DNA from: Thermoanaerobaculia bacterium
GTDB taxonomy: Bacteria > Acidobacteriota > Thermoanaerobaculia > Multivoradales > JAHEKO01
Length of the DNA stretch: 64,000 bases
NCBI GenBank assembly: GCA_947259925.1
Contig: CAMYOG010000005.1
Span: 88,699 to 152,698, forward strand
Direction of reading: 5' to 3'
Positions within the stretch are counted from its first letter, which is position 1. Every line of letters begins with the position of its first letter. Below are positions 1 to 9,146 of the stretch, in pieces. Under the pieces are notes generated by a model that did no database searches, had not been told where the DNA came from, and was given only the letters and a program-made list of their open reading frames with translations. Both the position numbers and the translations under genes were made by a program.

Positions 1-597
1 GGCGCCTACGCGCTGACCAGCCATCTGAAGCTGAGCCAGGTACGGACCATTACCGATCTCGATCCGTTGACCCAGGTCTACAACCGCTCGGCTCTCGCTC
101 TCCGCCTCGCGCAAGCGATCCTGCGCGCCGAGACCGAGGACGCCAAGCTGTCGGTGCTGCTCTTCGACATCGATCACTTCAAGGTCTACAACGAGTGCAA
201 CGGTCACCTGGCCGGTGACGAGCTGCTGCGCCAGTTCGCCCGGTTCGTCGCCGAGCGGATCAGGGCCGAGGACATCTTCGGCCGTTTCAGCGGCGAGGAG
301 TTTCTGCTCATCTTCCCGAATCGCGGCGCCGCCGAGGCCGAAGCGGCGGGAGAGAACATCCGCAGCGCGATCGCTCGCCGCGACTTCCTGTTCGGCGACC
401 GCCAGCCAAAAGGCCGGATCACGATCAGCGGCGGGGTGGCGGCCGCTCCCGAGAACGCGGCGGGCAGCACGGAGCTCCTACGGGCGGCAGCGACCGCGCT
501 GGCGGTGGCCAAGGAGACCGGCAGGAACCGGATCCTGAGCTCGGCCGCCGCGGCCGACGAGGACCTCGCGTCGGTGATCGACGGCAACTCGGCCTAG
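1..597 (+). CDS. GGDEF-domain protein, C-terminal part (5' end outside window)
   Basis: The reading frame is open from the first base, so this is the 3' part of a longer gene; a TTG at 67 is only an internal codon. The visible protein starts the GGDEF fold with a DPLTQVYNR segment (typical DxLTxxxNR entry), followed by LFDIDHFK (metal/nucleotide-binding strand) and the signature loop as SGEEF at about 276-300. GGDEF domains make cyclic di-GMP from two GTP when the loop is intact; the first Gly is Ser here, a tolerated variant in many active enzymes, so activity is possible but not proven. The N-terminal sensory part is not visible. It ends tail to tail with imuB: the two stops share a CTAG at 594-597. 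Confidence 0.88.
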   Translation, partial: GAYALTSHLKLSQVRTITDLDPLTQVYNRSALALRLAQAILRAETEDAKLSVLLFDIDHFKVYNECNGHLAGDELLRQFARFVAERIRAEDIFGRFSGEEFLLIFPNRGAAEAEAAGENIRSAIARRDFLFGDRQPKGRITISGGVAAAPENAAGSTELLRAAATALAVAKETGRNRILSSAAAADEDLASVIDGNSA

Positions 598-2135
598 TCG
601 TAGATCCCGTCCGCGTACCAGTCGTTGCTCTGGCAATCGCGGTAGATCCTGTAGATGCCGCCGTCGGTCAGCTCGACGTCCCAGTAGGCGCGCTCCGCGG
701 CGTCCTCGGCCCACCAGCTCTCTTCGATCGTCCAGGGGCCCGAGGCGATCCGCACCCGGCCGCGAATCCGCTGTCGCTTCGACTCGTCCTCGGTTGCCAG
801 CTGCTCGATCTCGACCGGTTTCGCGGTCGCCGCTTCGTATGGAGTCGAGTCCTCGGCGAGGACCTCGATGCGAATCGGGGGGCGAATCACTCGTGCGGTC
901 AGCAGCCCGCGGCTCGGTCGCGGATCGGGATGGAGCTTCGGTGCTGGCGGTGGCCGGTAGTCGACCAGCGAGCAGCGCTCCGGTCGATAGCCGTCCACCG
1001 TCCGGGGTGAGCCGACCCCGCTGTCGCCGAGCAGCGAGAAGAGCCGGGCCAGGGTGGTCGCCAGCTGATCGGGCGAGAGTGTGGTCGGACCGAAGAGCGA
1101 CAGCTGGGCGCTGCGCGGGCGGTCGGGGTGCGCGGTCAGCGTGAACCCGATGACTGGCGCTCCGGGCGGTTGGCGCTCGAGCTCGAGGCGCGACAGGGTC
1201 AGGAGCGTCTTGGGGTCCCGGGTAGGGGCGGAGAGCTGAATCGAGCGGTCGTGGTGTCCGTCGGGCTCGAGGCGCATCGAGACCTCGAGCCGTGCGCAGC
1301 CCAGGCCGCGGGTCTCCAGTCTCTGACAGATGCGATCGAGCGCCGCGCGCGCCACGAACAGGAACGGCTCGAGGCTGACCAGCGGCCAGTCGAAGTCCAT
1401 CCCTTCGTGGAACGTCGGAGAGGGCACGTGGGGGACGATCGGGTGCCGATCGAGCCCCCGCGCCTTCTCGTGCAGTCGTTGGCCCGGGGAGCCGAGCCGG
1501 CTCGCTACCTGGTTCTTCGGCAGGCGCGCGAAGTCGCCGATCGAGCGGATCCCCCACTGCCTGAGCAGGTCGAGAACTTCCGCCTCCGGCGCCAGACGAT
1601 GCAGCGGGAGGGGAGCCAGGAATCGAGCCTCACGGCCGGCGGCGACGATGGTCGGTGAATCGGGAGTCTCGGCGGCCACTCGCGCGGCCAGCTTGCTCGA
1701 AGCCACGCCGACCCAGCAGGGGAGGCCGGCTCTCTCGGTAGCGGTCATGAGCGCCTGTCCCATGGCCTGCTCCGGGGAATCACCGGAGAAGTGCCGGGCG
1801 AGTCCGTCCAGATCGAGGTAGACGCAGCCGCTACGGCTGTTCTCGACTCGGGGCGAGAAGGTCTCGGCGATCTCCAGCAGGCTCTCGCGGGCGGCCCGCT
1901 CACACTGCTCGTCGCGGGGCCGGACGATCAGCTTGGGCATCAACGCGCGCGCCTGCGGCAAGGTCATGCCGATGCGGACACCCGCCTTGCGCGCGCGGCG
2001 GGTCGCGGCGGCAACGCGCGCGGCATGACCGTTGCCCTCGGTGATGGCCACCGCTTCGCCCCGTAGCTCCGGCTCACTTCGCAGGCGGGCCGCCAGCGGG
2101 TAGAGAGGAACGAACAGGCACGCGAGACGTCCCAT
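594..2135 (-). CDS. imuB: ImuB-like Y-family DNA polymerase homologue
   Basis: A protein of about 513 residues of the Y-family polymerase fold (DinB/ImuB branch). The N-terminal segment LFVPLYPLAAR sits where active polymerases have the metal-binding DxDxFF motif, and the second motif reads VYLDLDGLARHF without the SxDE acidic pair, so the catalytic acids are missing, as known for ImuB, which acts as a sliding-clamp-binding scaffold in damage-induced mutagenesis. A thumb/little-finger region follows, then a C-terminal segment rich in W and E. I chose the ATG at 2135 rather than the longer start at 2183 because it follows AAGGA/GAGG sequences at good spacing and lies 14 nt after the imuA stop. 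Same operon as imuA. No dnaE2 follows: the next gene is convergent. Confidence 0.85.
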   Translation of the reverse strand: MGRLACLFVPLYPLAARLRSEPELRGEAVAITEGNGHAARVAAATRRARKAGVRIGMTLPQARALMPKLIVRPRDEQCERAARESLLEIAETFSPRVENSRSGCVYLDLDGLARHFSGDSPEQAMGQALMTATERAGLPCWVGVASSKLAARVAAETPDSPTIVAAGREARFLAPLPLHRLAPEAEVLDLLRQWGIRSIGDFARLPKNQVASRLGSPGQRLHEKARGLDRHPIVPHVPSPTFHEGMDFDWPLVSLEPFLFVARAALDRICQRLETRGLGCARLEVSMRLEPDGHHDRSIQLSAPTRDPKTLLTLSRLELERQPPGAPVIGFTLTAHPDRPRSAQLSLFGPTTLSPDQLATTLARLFSLLGDSGVGSPRTVDGYRPERCSLVDYRPPPAPKLHPDPRPSRGLLTARVIRPPIRIEVLAEDSTPYEAATAKPVEIEQLATEDESKRQRIRGRVRIASGPWTIEESWWAEDAAERAYWDVELTDGGIYRIYRDCQSNDWYADGIYD

Positions 2136-2149
2136 ATCGTCCTTGCTCC

Positions 2150-2905
2150 TCAGCCATCGATGCACATTCGACGGACACTGCACGCACGCTCGGGAGTCCG
2201 GATCGGCGTGTCCACCGACAGGCGCAGCGGCTCGGCGACGCCGTTGGTCCCCTGGCCGTTGATCTTCTCCAGTAGCAGCTTCGACCGACAGCCCATCAAC
2301 AGCCGGCGGCGCCAGAACGGTCGGACGCTCGTCGCCTTGACCACCGCCGCCGCCGCCGTGCCGCTCACCCGGTAGGGGCTCGAGACCAGAAGCGCCGAGC
2401 TCCTGTCCGCAGCGGCGCGCGCCAGGCGCAGCCAGGAGGCCTCGATGCCCCGGCCGCCCGGGATCGGCGGATGACCGAGGTCGAGGACGATCATTGGAAA
2501 CCCGGTGCTCAACAGCATCTCGGTGCTGATCAGAGCTTCCTTGAGCCTGTTCGGGCGGACCCAGAGCAGTCGCTCGAGGACCGTGCCGGCACTCTCGGCC
2601 GCCTGGGGGTCGAAGCTGTCGCCGAGATCGACCAGCGCCGAAGTCTCGGCGGCTCCGGTCGCGGCCGCGAGCGTGGAGAGGACGATGGAAAAGCGGCCGC
2701 AGCTCCTGCGGCCGACCAGCTCTACCAGCTGACCACGGGGCAGGCCGCCTGCCAGGAGTCGATCGAGGGGGCCGACGGAGGTGGGGAAGGGGGGTGGTGA
2801 AACGGTTTCCGCGGATCGCCGGCGGAGCTCGCGAGCGGTCTGCAGATGCTCTCGGAGAGACGCCGGCAGGGACTCGGGTAGGGCGACCGGTAGCACTGAA
2901 GGCAC
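2150..2905 (-). CDS. imuA: ImuA-like RecA-fold protein (SOS mutagenesis)
   Basis: A 251-residue protein of the RecA/SulA-like family found next to imuB. It has the core segment GPLDRLLAGGLPRGQLVEL typical of RecA-like N-terminal strands, while the Walker A loop is degenerate (GRRSCGRFS, no GK[ST]), as usual in ImuA. A second hydrophobic strand (PMIVLDLG) occupies the Walker B place. ImuA, ImuB and DnaE2 together carry out error-prone translesion synthesis in many bacteria; the gene order imuA-imuB is the main support. The start is a GTG at 2905; it lies just 6 nt after a TATATT -10 box, so the mRNA is probably leaderless. The downstream imuB starts 14 nt after its stop. Confidence 0.8.
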   Translation of the reverse strand: MPSVLPVALPESLPASLREHLQTARELRRRSAETVSPPPFPTSVGPLDRLLAGGLPRGQLVELVGRRSCGRFSIVLSTLAAATGAAETSALVDLGDSFDPQAAESAGTVLERLLWVRPNRLKEALISTEMLLSTGFPMIVLDLGHPPIPGGRGIEASWLRLARAAADRSSALLVSSPYRVSGTAAAAVVKATSVRPFWRRRLLMGCRSKLLLEKINGQGTNGVAEPLRLSVDTPIRTPERACSVRRMCIDG

Positions 2906-2911
2906 ATGCTC

Positions 2912-2940
2912 AATATAGGCGTAAACAAGGCGTAAGTCAA
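2912..2940 (-). promoter_or_regulatory. imuA promoter with an 11-bp-period direct repeat
   Basis: Reading the minus strand, TTGACT (2940-2935) and TATATT (2917-2912) are separated by exactly 17 nt, close to the sigma-70 consensus. The spacer holds the direct repeat TTACGCC-N4-TTACGCC, period 11 bp, overlapping the -35 edge. LexA operators that are direct repeats with the same period are known (GTTC-N7-GTTC in Alphaproteobacteria), so this may be the SOS operator; that part is inference. The predicted transcription start falls on or next to the GTG start codon. Confidence 0.7.
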
Positions 2941-2945
2941 TAGTG

Positions 2946-2981
2946 AAAAAAAGCGCCGGCCCCGTAGGTGGGGACGGCGCT
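2946..2981 (-). terminator. Intrinsic terminator of the acidic lipoprotein gene
   Basis: On the minus strand a GC-rich hairpin (arms AGCGCCG...CGGCGCT extended by CCCC/GGGG, loop about 6 nt, 2981-2952) is followed by a run of seven T (2952-2946). It begins 14 nt after the lipoprotein stop and ends directly before the imuA -35 box, insulating the two units. Confidence 0.88.
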
Positions 2982-2994
2982 CGTCAGATCCGGA

Positions 2995-3324
2995 TCAGCT
3001 TTCGCCTTCGCCTTCGTCTTCGTTGCCACCGGCCTCGCCGCCTTCTCCTGCGGCCGCCTCGCCACCCTCACCCTCACCCTCGGCAGCCTCGCCCTCCTCG
3101 CCTTCCTCGCCGATCAGCTCCCCGGCCGTCTCCATCCCCTCTTCGGCCATCTCTTCCGCCGCCTCGACCGCCGCCTCGCCGGCCTCCTCGGCCGCGTCCA
3201 CCGCGCTCTCGGCAGCTTCCATGGCGCTGTCGGCCGCCTCTTCGGCCTTCGGGCAGGCGGTCAGCAACACCGCGCACAGGGCGATCAGAACGAAAGTAAA
3301 CAGATGTGTGAACGTCTTCCTCAT
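2995..3324 (-). CDS. Small, strongly acidic Ala/Glu-rich lipoprotein
   Basis: A 109-residue protein with a clear lipoprotein signal: basic start (MRKTF), hydrophobic stretch, lipobox LTAC with Cys at about residue 24. The mature part is low complexity: first heptad-like A/E repeats (EAAESAVDAAEEA pattern, likely a continuous helix), then a Gly/Glu tail. It carries almost no positive charge and no aromatic residue after the signal. No family is recognised; roles such as a periplasmic spacer or cation-binding lipoprotein are only guesses. The ATG at 3324 follows a strong AGGAGG. It is a single-gene unit with its own terminator. The downstream imuA is a separate unit. Confidence 0.75.
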   Translation of the reverse strand: MRKTFTHLFTFVLIALCAVLLTACPKAEEAADSAMEAAESAVDAAEEAGEAAVEAAEEMAEEGMETAGELIGEEGEEGEAAEGEGEGGEAAAGEGGEAGGNEDEGEGES

Positions 3325-3480
3325 CTCTTGCCTCCTACGTTGATGGGTCTAGCACCTGCCTGCCCACGCCGCTGGTTCTCCCCCCCACCGACAGCGAACA
3401 GACACCCTGCAAGGGTGTTTGGAAGGCCGGTCATATCTGGACGAGATGATCTTACTACAGAGGGTCTGCCGGCCGGCGAT

Positions 3481-6384
3481 CTAGGCGCCGGTGGTCCCGA
3501 CCCCGGTCTCGTCCGAATAGGCGCTGATCGGATCACAGGTGCAGACCAGATGGCGGTCGCCCCAGGCGTTGTCGATGCGCGCCACCGGCGGCCAGAACTT
3601 CCGCTGCCGCAGCCAGTCGCCCGGATAGGCGGCCTGCTCGCGGCTGTACGGGTGTGGCCACTCGGACGAGGCGACCGCCTCGATGGTGTGCGGCGAGTTC
3701 TTGAGCGTGTTGTCGTCGCGGCTCATCTCGCCCCGCTCGATCTGGCGAATCTCCGCGCGGATGGCGATCATCGCGTCGCAGAAGCGGTCGAGCTCGTCCT
3801 TGGTCTCGGACTCGGTCGGCTCCACCATCATGGTGCCGGCCACCGGCCAGGCCATCGTCGGCGCGTGGAAGCCGAAATCGATCAAACGCTTGGCGACGTC
3901 GTCGACGGTGACGTCGGCGGTCTTCTTGAACTCGCGCATGTCGATGATGAACTCGTGCGCGTGGAAGCCGTGGCGGCCGCTGAACAGCACCGGATAGTGA
4001 CCGGAGAGGCGCTTGGCCATGTAGTTGGCGGCCAGGATCGCCACCTGGCTGGCTCGGGTCAGGCCATCACCACCCATCATGGCGATGTACATCCACGGGA
4101 TCGGCAGGATCGATGGACTGCCGAACGGCGCCGCCGCCACCGCGCCGCTGTCGCCGAAGCCGTCGGTCGGCGGTGCCAGCGGATGCCCGGGCAGGTGCGG
4201 CGCCAGATGCTCGGCGGCGCAGATCGGGCCCATCCCCGGTCCGCCGCCGCCGTGCGGGATGCAGAACGTCTTGTGCAGGTTGAGGTGGCAGACGTCGGCA
4301 CCGATCTCGGCCGGCCGGCAGAGGCCGACCTGGGCGTTCAGATTGGCGCCGTCGAGATAGACCTGGCCACCGTGCTCGTGCACCGTCTGGCAGATCTCGA
4401 CCACGTCCTCGTCGAAGACGCCGGCGGTGGAAGGATAGGTGATCATCAGCGCCGCCAGCTCACCCGCGTGGAGCTCGCACAGCCGGCGCAGGTCGTCGAG
4501 GTCGATGCCGCCGCTCTGGTCGCTCTTGACCGGCACGACGCGCATGCCGGCCATCACCGAGCTGGCCGGGTTGGTGCCGTGCGCGGTGATCGGCACCAGG
4601 CAGACGTCGCGGTGTCCCTCGCCGCGCGCCCGATGGTAGGCCCGGATCGTCAACAGGCCCGCGAGCTCCCCCTGCGAGCCGGCATTCGGCTGCATCGAGA
4701 CCGCCGGTAGCCCGGTGATCTCGGCCAACCAGCCGTTGAGCTGCTCGATCAGCTCGTGATACCCGGCCGCCTGGTCGCCGGGCGCGAACGGATGCAGACC
4801 GCCGAACTCGGCCCAGGTGATCGGCATCATCTCGGCGGTCGCGTTCAGCTTCATCGTGCACGAGCCGAGCGGGATCATCGAGTGAGCGAGCGACAGGTCA
4901 CGCTCCTGGAGCTCGAAGATGTAGCGCAGCATCTGATGCTCCGAGTGGACCGTGTTGAAAACCTCCTGCTCGAGAAGCGTTCCGCGGCGCGCGTGCTGTG
5001 CCGGGATCTCGACCTCCGCCTCTTCGCCGAGCTCGGCCGGATCGGGCGCCGTCTCGCCGAGACCCTGCGCGAAGACGGCGAGCAGATCGGCCACGTCACC
5101 GGCACCGACGGTCTCGTCGAGCGCCACACCGAGCGAGCCGTCCTGGTAGCGGCGCAGGTTGATGCGTCGTTCGAGCGCCGCCGCGAGGATGGCGTCGGTC
5201 CGGTCGGTCGGGATCCTCAGGGTGTCGAAGAACGGGCCGGCGCCCGGGTCCAGGCCGAGCCGCCGGACTCCCGCGACCAGCAGCAGCGTCGCCCTCCGCA
5301 CGCGCCGCGCGATGCGCTCGAGGCCGGCCGGTCCGTGGTAGACCGCGAACATGCTGGCGAGAACCGCTGGCAGGACCTGAGCGGTGCAGATGTTGCTGGT
5401 CGCCTTCTCGCGCCGGATGTGCTGCTCGCGGGTCTGCCGCGCCAATCGGAACGCCTGGCTGCCCCGGGCGTCCTTCGAGACGCCGACGATCCGCCCCGGG
5501 ATCAGCCGCTCGAGCTCGGTGGTGCTCGACAGGAAGCCGGCATGGGGACCGCCGTAGCCCATCGGTACGCCGAAGCGCTGACTCGAGCCGATCGCGATGT
5601 CGGCGCCGAACGCGCCCGGCGGCCGGAGCAGCATGAGAGCGAGAAGATCGGTGGCGACGACCAGCCGGGCGCCGCTGGCGTCGAGCTCCTCGGCCAGCTC
5701 GCTGTAATCGACGATCTGACCGTCGGTGGTCGGATACTGCACCAGGGCGCCGCAGAGATCGTGGTCGGTAGGCCGCAGCTCGGCCGCCGGGCCAGCGATC
5801 ACCTCGATGCCGAGCGGCTCGGCCCGCGTGCGCACGACCGCCAGCGTCTGCGGATGGCAGTCGTCGGCAACGAAGAAGGAGCTCTTGCGCTTCTTGGCCG
5901 CCGCCCAGCACATCGCCATCGCCTCGGCGGCGGCGGTCGACTCGTCGAGCAGCGAGGCGTTGGCGAGCGGTAGCGCCGTCAGCTCGGAGACCAGGGTCTG
6001 GAAGTTGATCAGCGCCTCCAGCCGTCCCTGCGCCAGCTCGGCCTGGTACGGGGTGTACTGGGTATACCAGCCCGGATTCTCCAGAATGTTGCGCTGCACC
6101 ACCGCGGGCACGGTCGTGCCGTGGTAGCCCATCCCGATGTACGAGCGGAAGGGCTGGTTGCGCCCGGCGATCTCGCGCAGGCGCGCGAGCTGCTCGTGCT
6201 CGCCGCTCGGTGACCCGAGCGCCAGAGGCTGACGGTAGCGGATCGCCTCGGGTACGACGGCGTCGATGAAGTCGTCCATCCGATCGAAGCCGATGGTCTC
6301 CAGCATCGCGGCGACCTCCGCCTCGGGAGGGCCGATGTGGCGGCGAACGAACGGATCGAGGGGCTCTCTCAGGGTATCGACCAT
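3481..6384 (-). CDS. gcvP: Glycine dehydrogenase (decarboxylating), P protein
   Basis: A full-length 967-residue P protein of the glycine cleavage system. It decarboxylates glycine with pyridoxal phosphate and transfers the methylamine group to the lipoyl arm of GcvH in the cytoplasm. The N-terminal FVRRHIGP start, the GYGGPHAGF segment (about 276-284), the LGSCTMKLN segment (about 506-514) and the PLP-binding lysine K705 in LNLHKTF followed by a glycine-rich loop are all present, as in the single-chain (P1+P2 fused) type. The ATG at 6384 follows a GGAG. The other cleavage-system genes (gcvT, gcvH) are not in the window, and the 83-nt upstream gap is too short for a full glycine riboswitch. 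Confidence 0.97.
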   Translation of the reverse strand: MVDTLREPLDPFVRRHIGPPEAEVAAMLETIGFDRMDDFIDAVVPEAIRYRQPLALGSPSGEHEQLARLREIAGRNQPFRSYIGMGYHGTTVPAVVQRNILENPGWYTQYTPYQAELAQGRLEALINFQTLVSELTALPLANASLLDESTAAAEAMAMCWAAAKKRKSSFFVADDCHPQTLAVVRTRAEPLGIEVIAGPAAELRPTDHDLCGALVQYPTTDGQIVDYSELAEELDASGARLVVATDLLALMLLRPPGAFGADIAIGSSQRFGVPMGYGGPHAGFLSSTTELERLIPGRIVGVSKDARGSQAFRLARQTREQHIRREKATSNICTAQVLPAVLASMFAVYHGPAGLERIARRVRRATLLLVAGVRRLGLDPGAGPFFDTLRIPTDRTDAILAAALERRINLRRYQDGSLGVALDETVGAGDVADLLAVFAQGLGETAPDPAELGEEAEVEIPAQHARRGTLLEQEVFNTVHSEHQMLRYIFELQERDLSLAHSMIPLGSCTMKLNATAEMMPITWAEFGGLHPFAPGDQAAGYHELIEQLNGWLAEITGLPAVSMQPNAGSQGELAGLLTIRAYHRARGEGHRDVCLVPITAHGTNPASSVMAGMRVVPVKSDQSGGIDLDDLRRLCELHAGELAALMITYPSTAGVFDEDVVEICQTVHEHGGQVYLDGANLNAQVGLCRPAEIGADVCHLNLHKTFCIPHGGGGPGMGPICAAEHLAPHLPGHPLAPPTDGFGDSGAVAAAPFGSPSILPIPWMYIAMMGGDGLTRASQVAILAANYMAKRLSGHYPVLFSGRHGFHAHEFIIDMREFKKTADVTVDDVAKRLIDFGFHAPTMAWPVAGTMMVEPTESETKDELDRFCDAMIAIRAEIRQIERGEMSRDDNTLKNSPHTIEAVASSEWPHPYSREQAAYPGDWLRQRKFWPPVARIDNAWGDRHLVCTCDPISAYSDETGVGTTGA

Positions 6385-6467
6385 GCTTGACTCCAGGGAG
6401 CGCCGGAATCGACGCGGGTCGCTATTCTAGCCTGCATCCCACGCCGGAAGTCGGCGCCGCCGGCGGG

Positions 6468-8432
6468 CTACCCGTCTGAAGCGTCGACACGGACCGTCGG
6501 CACGAAACGGCCCGCGGCGGCAGGGTCGTCGGGCGCCTGCTGGCCGAAGAACTGCGTCGGCACTTGCCAGCGTAGATCGTGAGCGCCCGCCATCTCGTCG
6601 AGCACCTGGGCGACCTCCTCGACGGCGGTCGGCCGGTCGGACCGCTCCGCGGCGAGCAGACGCATGACCAGGTCGGAGAGGGCGCTCGGGATCGTCGTGT
6701 TGATCTGGTTCGGCGGCTTGACCTTCCCGGCCAGGGTCTTGCGAATCGCCTCCTTGGCGGTGGCCCCGTCGAACGGCCGGACTCCGGTCAGGCAGTAGTA
6801 GAGGACCGCGCCGAGGGAGAATAGGTCGCCGGTCTTGTCGTAGCCCTTGCCGCGGATGGTCTCGGGCGGCAGATAGCCGGGTGTGCCGAAGACCACGTCG
6901 GGGCTCTCCGAGAGCGCCGAGATCAGATCCGAGATGCCGAAATCGGTCAGCTTGATCGAGCCGTCCTTGCCGAGCAGGACGTTGGCCGGCTTGACGTCCC
7001 GATGAACCAGGTCGTGGCCGTGAGCGGCGGCGAGTCCGTGGGCGATGGCCGAGCCGAGCGGTACGACCTGCTCGAACGGGAGCTGTCCAGCCTCCCAGAG
7101 CAACGACTCGAGGCTGGTGCCGTCGACGTACTCCATCGCCAGGAACGCCGCCTCCGGACGGTCCTCGACGTCGTACACGATGACGATGTTCGGGTGGCTG
7201 AACTTGGCGCCGGTGACCGCCTCTTTGAGCAGCCGCTGCACCAGGTCCTGACGCTTCTGAGGGTCGAGCCCACGGTCGAGCCGAATGGTCTTCAGCGCGA
7301 CGTCGCGCTCGAGCTTCGGATCGCGCGCCAGGAAGACGGTGCCCATCGCACCCGAGCCGATCACGTCCACCACCCGGTAGCGGCCGAGGAAGACGTCGTT
7401 GAGCTCCTCTCGATCTCGGAGGCCCTTACGGAGCGACTCGAACGAGTTCCTGAGCTGCTCGATCTCGTTGCCCGAGCCGGTGGCGGCGCCGAGACCGGCG
7501 AGCTCCCGCTGGGCGTTGGTGAGAGCTCGGATCGGCCGTACGACCGACGAGTAGGCCGCGACCCCGAGGCCGGCGACCAGTGCCAGCGCCAGACCGACCG
7601 CCAGCAGCGCCTGGCGGCGCATCAGCTTGGCGACCCGATGCGCTTCGCTCGCCGGCTGGCGTCCGAGGACCGCGAGCCCGCTGCTGGCGACCGGCGAATA
7701 GGTACCGACGAACTCGACCGAGTCTTCGCTCTCGAAGCGCGGCAGGACGCCCTGGAGCTTGCCGGTGGTCGCCAGGTCGATCATCGAGGCGGGAAAGCCG
7801 TCGGTGCTACCGATGATCGCGACGCTCTCCCGGTCTACCAGCGACAGCTCGGCGTCGGTTGCGAGCTCCACCGACTCGAGGCCGCTTTCGATCGGCGCGC
7901 CGCTGCAGACCAGCCAGACGAAGCCGAGGTCGGACGGCAGTGGCGAAGCGATGCGGATGAGCGGGCCGACCGGAGTGGTGAACGCCAGCGTCTCAGCGAT
8001 ACCGATCGGCTGCAGGGCGGCCTGGATCGCCTCGCGCTCGGCGTCGTCGGTCGCCAACTGCGCGTGGATGTAGCGTTCGCCTCCGGGGTTGACGAACGCG
8101 ATCGCCTGCACGCCCAGCCCGCTCATCGCCTCGAGGTTGTCGACCAGGAGCTCGCGGGCGCCAGTCGAGGTCGGGTCGCCCAGAGCCGGATGATCGGCCA
8201 GAACGCTAGCGATCGACTGCCAGGTCTCGAGGACGCTGGCGATCTCGTTCGCCTTGCTGCGGGTGGCCAGCGCCAGCGTACGCTCGACCTGGTCGGTCAT
8301 GCGCGCTCGGTTGATGTCGATCAGCCGGTAGACCGCGAACCCCATCGGTAGCAGACCGGTCAGGCCGAGAGCCACGATCATGCGGGTCAGGAGAGAGGGG
8401 CTGAGCCGCGCGAACAGTCTTCGAAGGGGCAT
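6468..8432 (-). CDS. Membrane Ser/Thr protein kinase with N-terminal sensor region
   Basis: A 654-residue Hanks-type kinase with an unusual order: sensor first, kinase last. A membrane segment at about 15-37 and another at about 274-298 enclose a roughly 235-residue extracytoplasmic region that looks Cache-like by layout (as in chemoreceptors and histidine kinases). A HAMP-like linker (VVRPIRALTNAQREL) follows, then the kinase: glycine loop GSGAMGTVF at about 359, K381, catalytic HRDVKPAN with D479, DFG with D497, and the GTPGYLPPE activation-loop end. Position after the HAMP-like segment suggests ligand-controlled phosphorylation. A CATACT -10 box at 8451-8446 (preceded by TGG, extended -10) may drive it, divergent from the LON-domain gene. 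Ends in a short unstructured tail. Confidence 0.93.
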   Translation of the reverse strand: MPLRRLFARLSPSLLTRMIVALGLTGLLPMGFAVYRLIDINRARMTDQVERTLALATRSKANEIASVLETWQSIASVLADHPALGDPTSTGARELLVDNLEAMSGLGVQAIAFVNPGGERYIHAQLATDDAEREAIQAALQPIGIAETLAFTTPVGPLIRIASPLPSDLGFVWLVCSGAPIESGLESVELATDAELSLVDRESVAIIGSTDGFPASMIDLATTGKLQGVLPRFESEDSVEFVGTYSPVASSGLAVLGRQPASEAHRVAKLMRRQALLAVGLALALVAGLGVAAYSSVVRPIRALTNAQRELAGLGAATGSGNEIEQLRNSFESLRKGLRDREELNDVFLGRYRVVDVIGSGAMGTVFLARDPKLERDVALKTIRLDRGLDPQKRQDLVQRLLKEAVTGAKFSHPNIVIVYDVEDRPEAAFLAMEYVDGTSLESLLWEAGQLPFEQVVPLGSAIAHGLAAAHGHDLVHRDVKPANVLLGKDGSIKLTDFGISDLISALSESPDVVFGTPGYLPPETIRGKGYDKTGDLFSLGAVLYYCLTGVRPFDGATAKEAIRKTLAGKVKPPNQINTTIPSALSDLVMRLLAAERSDRPTAVEEVAQVLDEMAGAHDLRWQVPTQFFGQQAPDDPAAAGRFVPTVRVDASDG

Positions 8433-8465
8433 CGGGCCGGCGGCAAGTATGCCACGCGCGAGCGC

Positions 8466-8471
8466 TATAAT
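8466..8471 (+). promoter_or_regulatory. -10 box TATAAT, leaderless start of the LON-domain gene
   Basis: A perfect TATAAT lies 6 nt before the GTG start at 8478, so transcription should begin at the start codon. No convincing -35 hexamer is seen. The divergent kinase gene has a CATACT box at 8451-8446, so the two promoters overlap within about 30 bp. Confidence 0.6.
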
Positions 8472-8477
8472 TTGTAG

Positions 8478-9146
8478 GTGATCAGCTCCGCCGACAGCGT
8501 CGTGCTCCCGGTCTTCCCGCTTACCGGTACGCTTCTGCTACCCGGCAACTTCCTGCCGCTGAACGTCTTCGAGGATCGCTACCGGAACATGGTGAGCGAC
8601 GTCTTGAAGGGAGACCGGCTGATCGGCATGATCCAGCCGAAGCTACCCGGTCCGGACAACTTCGGCGTTGCCGACGAGGAGCGCCCGGATCTCTACTCGG
8701 TCGGCTGTGCCGGTCAGATCGAGGAGTGTGAGCCCCAGGACGACGGGCGCTACCTGATCGTGTTGAAGGGGACCTGCCGGTTCCGGGTCCAGAACGAGCT
8801 CGAGTCGCACCGAGGCTACCGTCGCGTGGTGGCGGGCTTCGACGAGTTCGTGGCCGACCTGCGAGGCGGTGTAGAGGCTCTCGATCGGGAGGTGCTGCTG
8901 GGGGCGATCCAGCGCTTCAGTACCGAACACGGCCTGGAGTTCGACCACGAGCTGCTCGCGTCCCTGCCAGCGGTGAACCTGCTGCACGCGGTCGCCGCCG
9001 CGCTCCCGTTCGCCCCGGACGAGAAGCAAGCGCTGCTCGAGGCGCCGACGCCCGGCGATCGCCAGGACGTTCTACTGACGCTGCTCGGGATGGGCTTCGA
9101 GGGCAGCGCGGCGGAAGAACCGTTCACACCCCTGCCTGTCAACTGA
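8478..9146 (+). CDS. LON substrate-binding-domain protein
   Basis: A 222-residue protein consisting essentially of the N-terminal domain of Lon protease (the LON/PUA-like domain) without ATPase or peptidase parts. The family signature is clear at the start: LPVFPLTGTLLLPG, then PLNVFEDRYRNM. Stand-alone LON-domain proteins are widespread; their role is not settled, though substrate binding or adaptor functions are presumed. The GTG at 8478 is the only sensible start and lies 6 nt after a TATAAT, with no Shine-Dalgarno, so translation is likely from a leaderless mRNA. The stop codon lies inside a 40-bp palindrome shared with the convergent DUF4097 gene. Confidence 0.9.
   Translation: MISSADSVVLPVFPLTGTLLLPGNFLPLNVFEDRYRNMVSDVLKGDRLIGMIQPKLPGPDNFGVADEERPDLYSVGCAGQIEECEPQDDGRYLIVLKGTCRFRVQNELESHRGYRRVVAGFDEFVADLRGGVEALDREVLLGAIQRFSTEHGLEFDHELLASLPAVNLLHAVAAALPFAPDEKQALLEAPTPGDRQDVLLTLLGMGFEGSAAEEPFTPLPVN

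Noticed and set aside
3404..3424. Hairpin ACACCC-TTGCA-GGGTGT downstream of gcvP
   Set aside because: Only 6 bp and no T run on either strand; not reported as a terminator.
2968..4710. Long plus-strand frames antisense to the lipoprotein gene and gcvP (also 13966-15123, 7002-8351, 3113-style shadows elsewhere)
   Set aside because: GC-rich antisense open frames without start signals or family resemblance; the opposite strand has clear genes.
6385..6467. Possible glycine riboswitch before gcvP
   Set aside because: The gap is only 83 nt and shows no tandem-aptamer-like structure.
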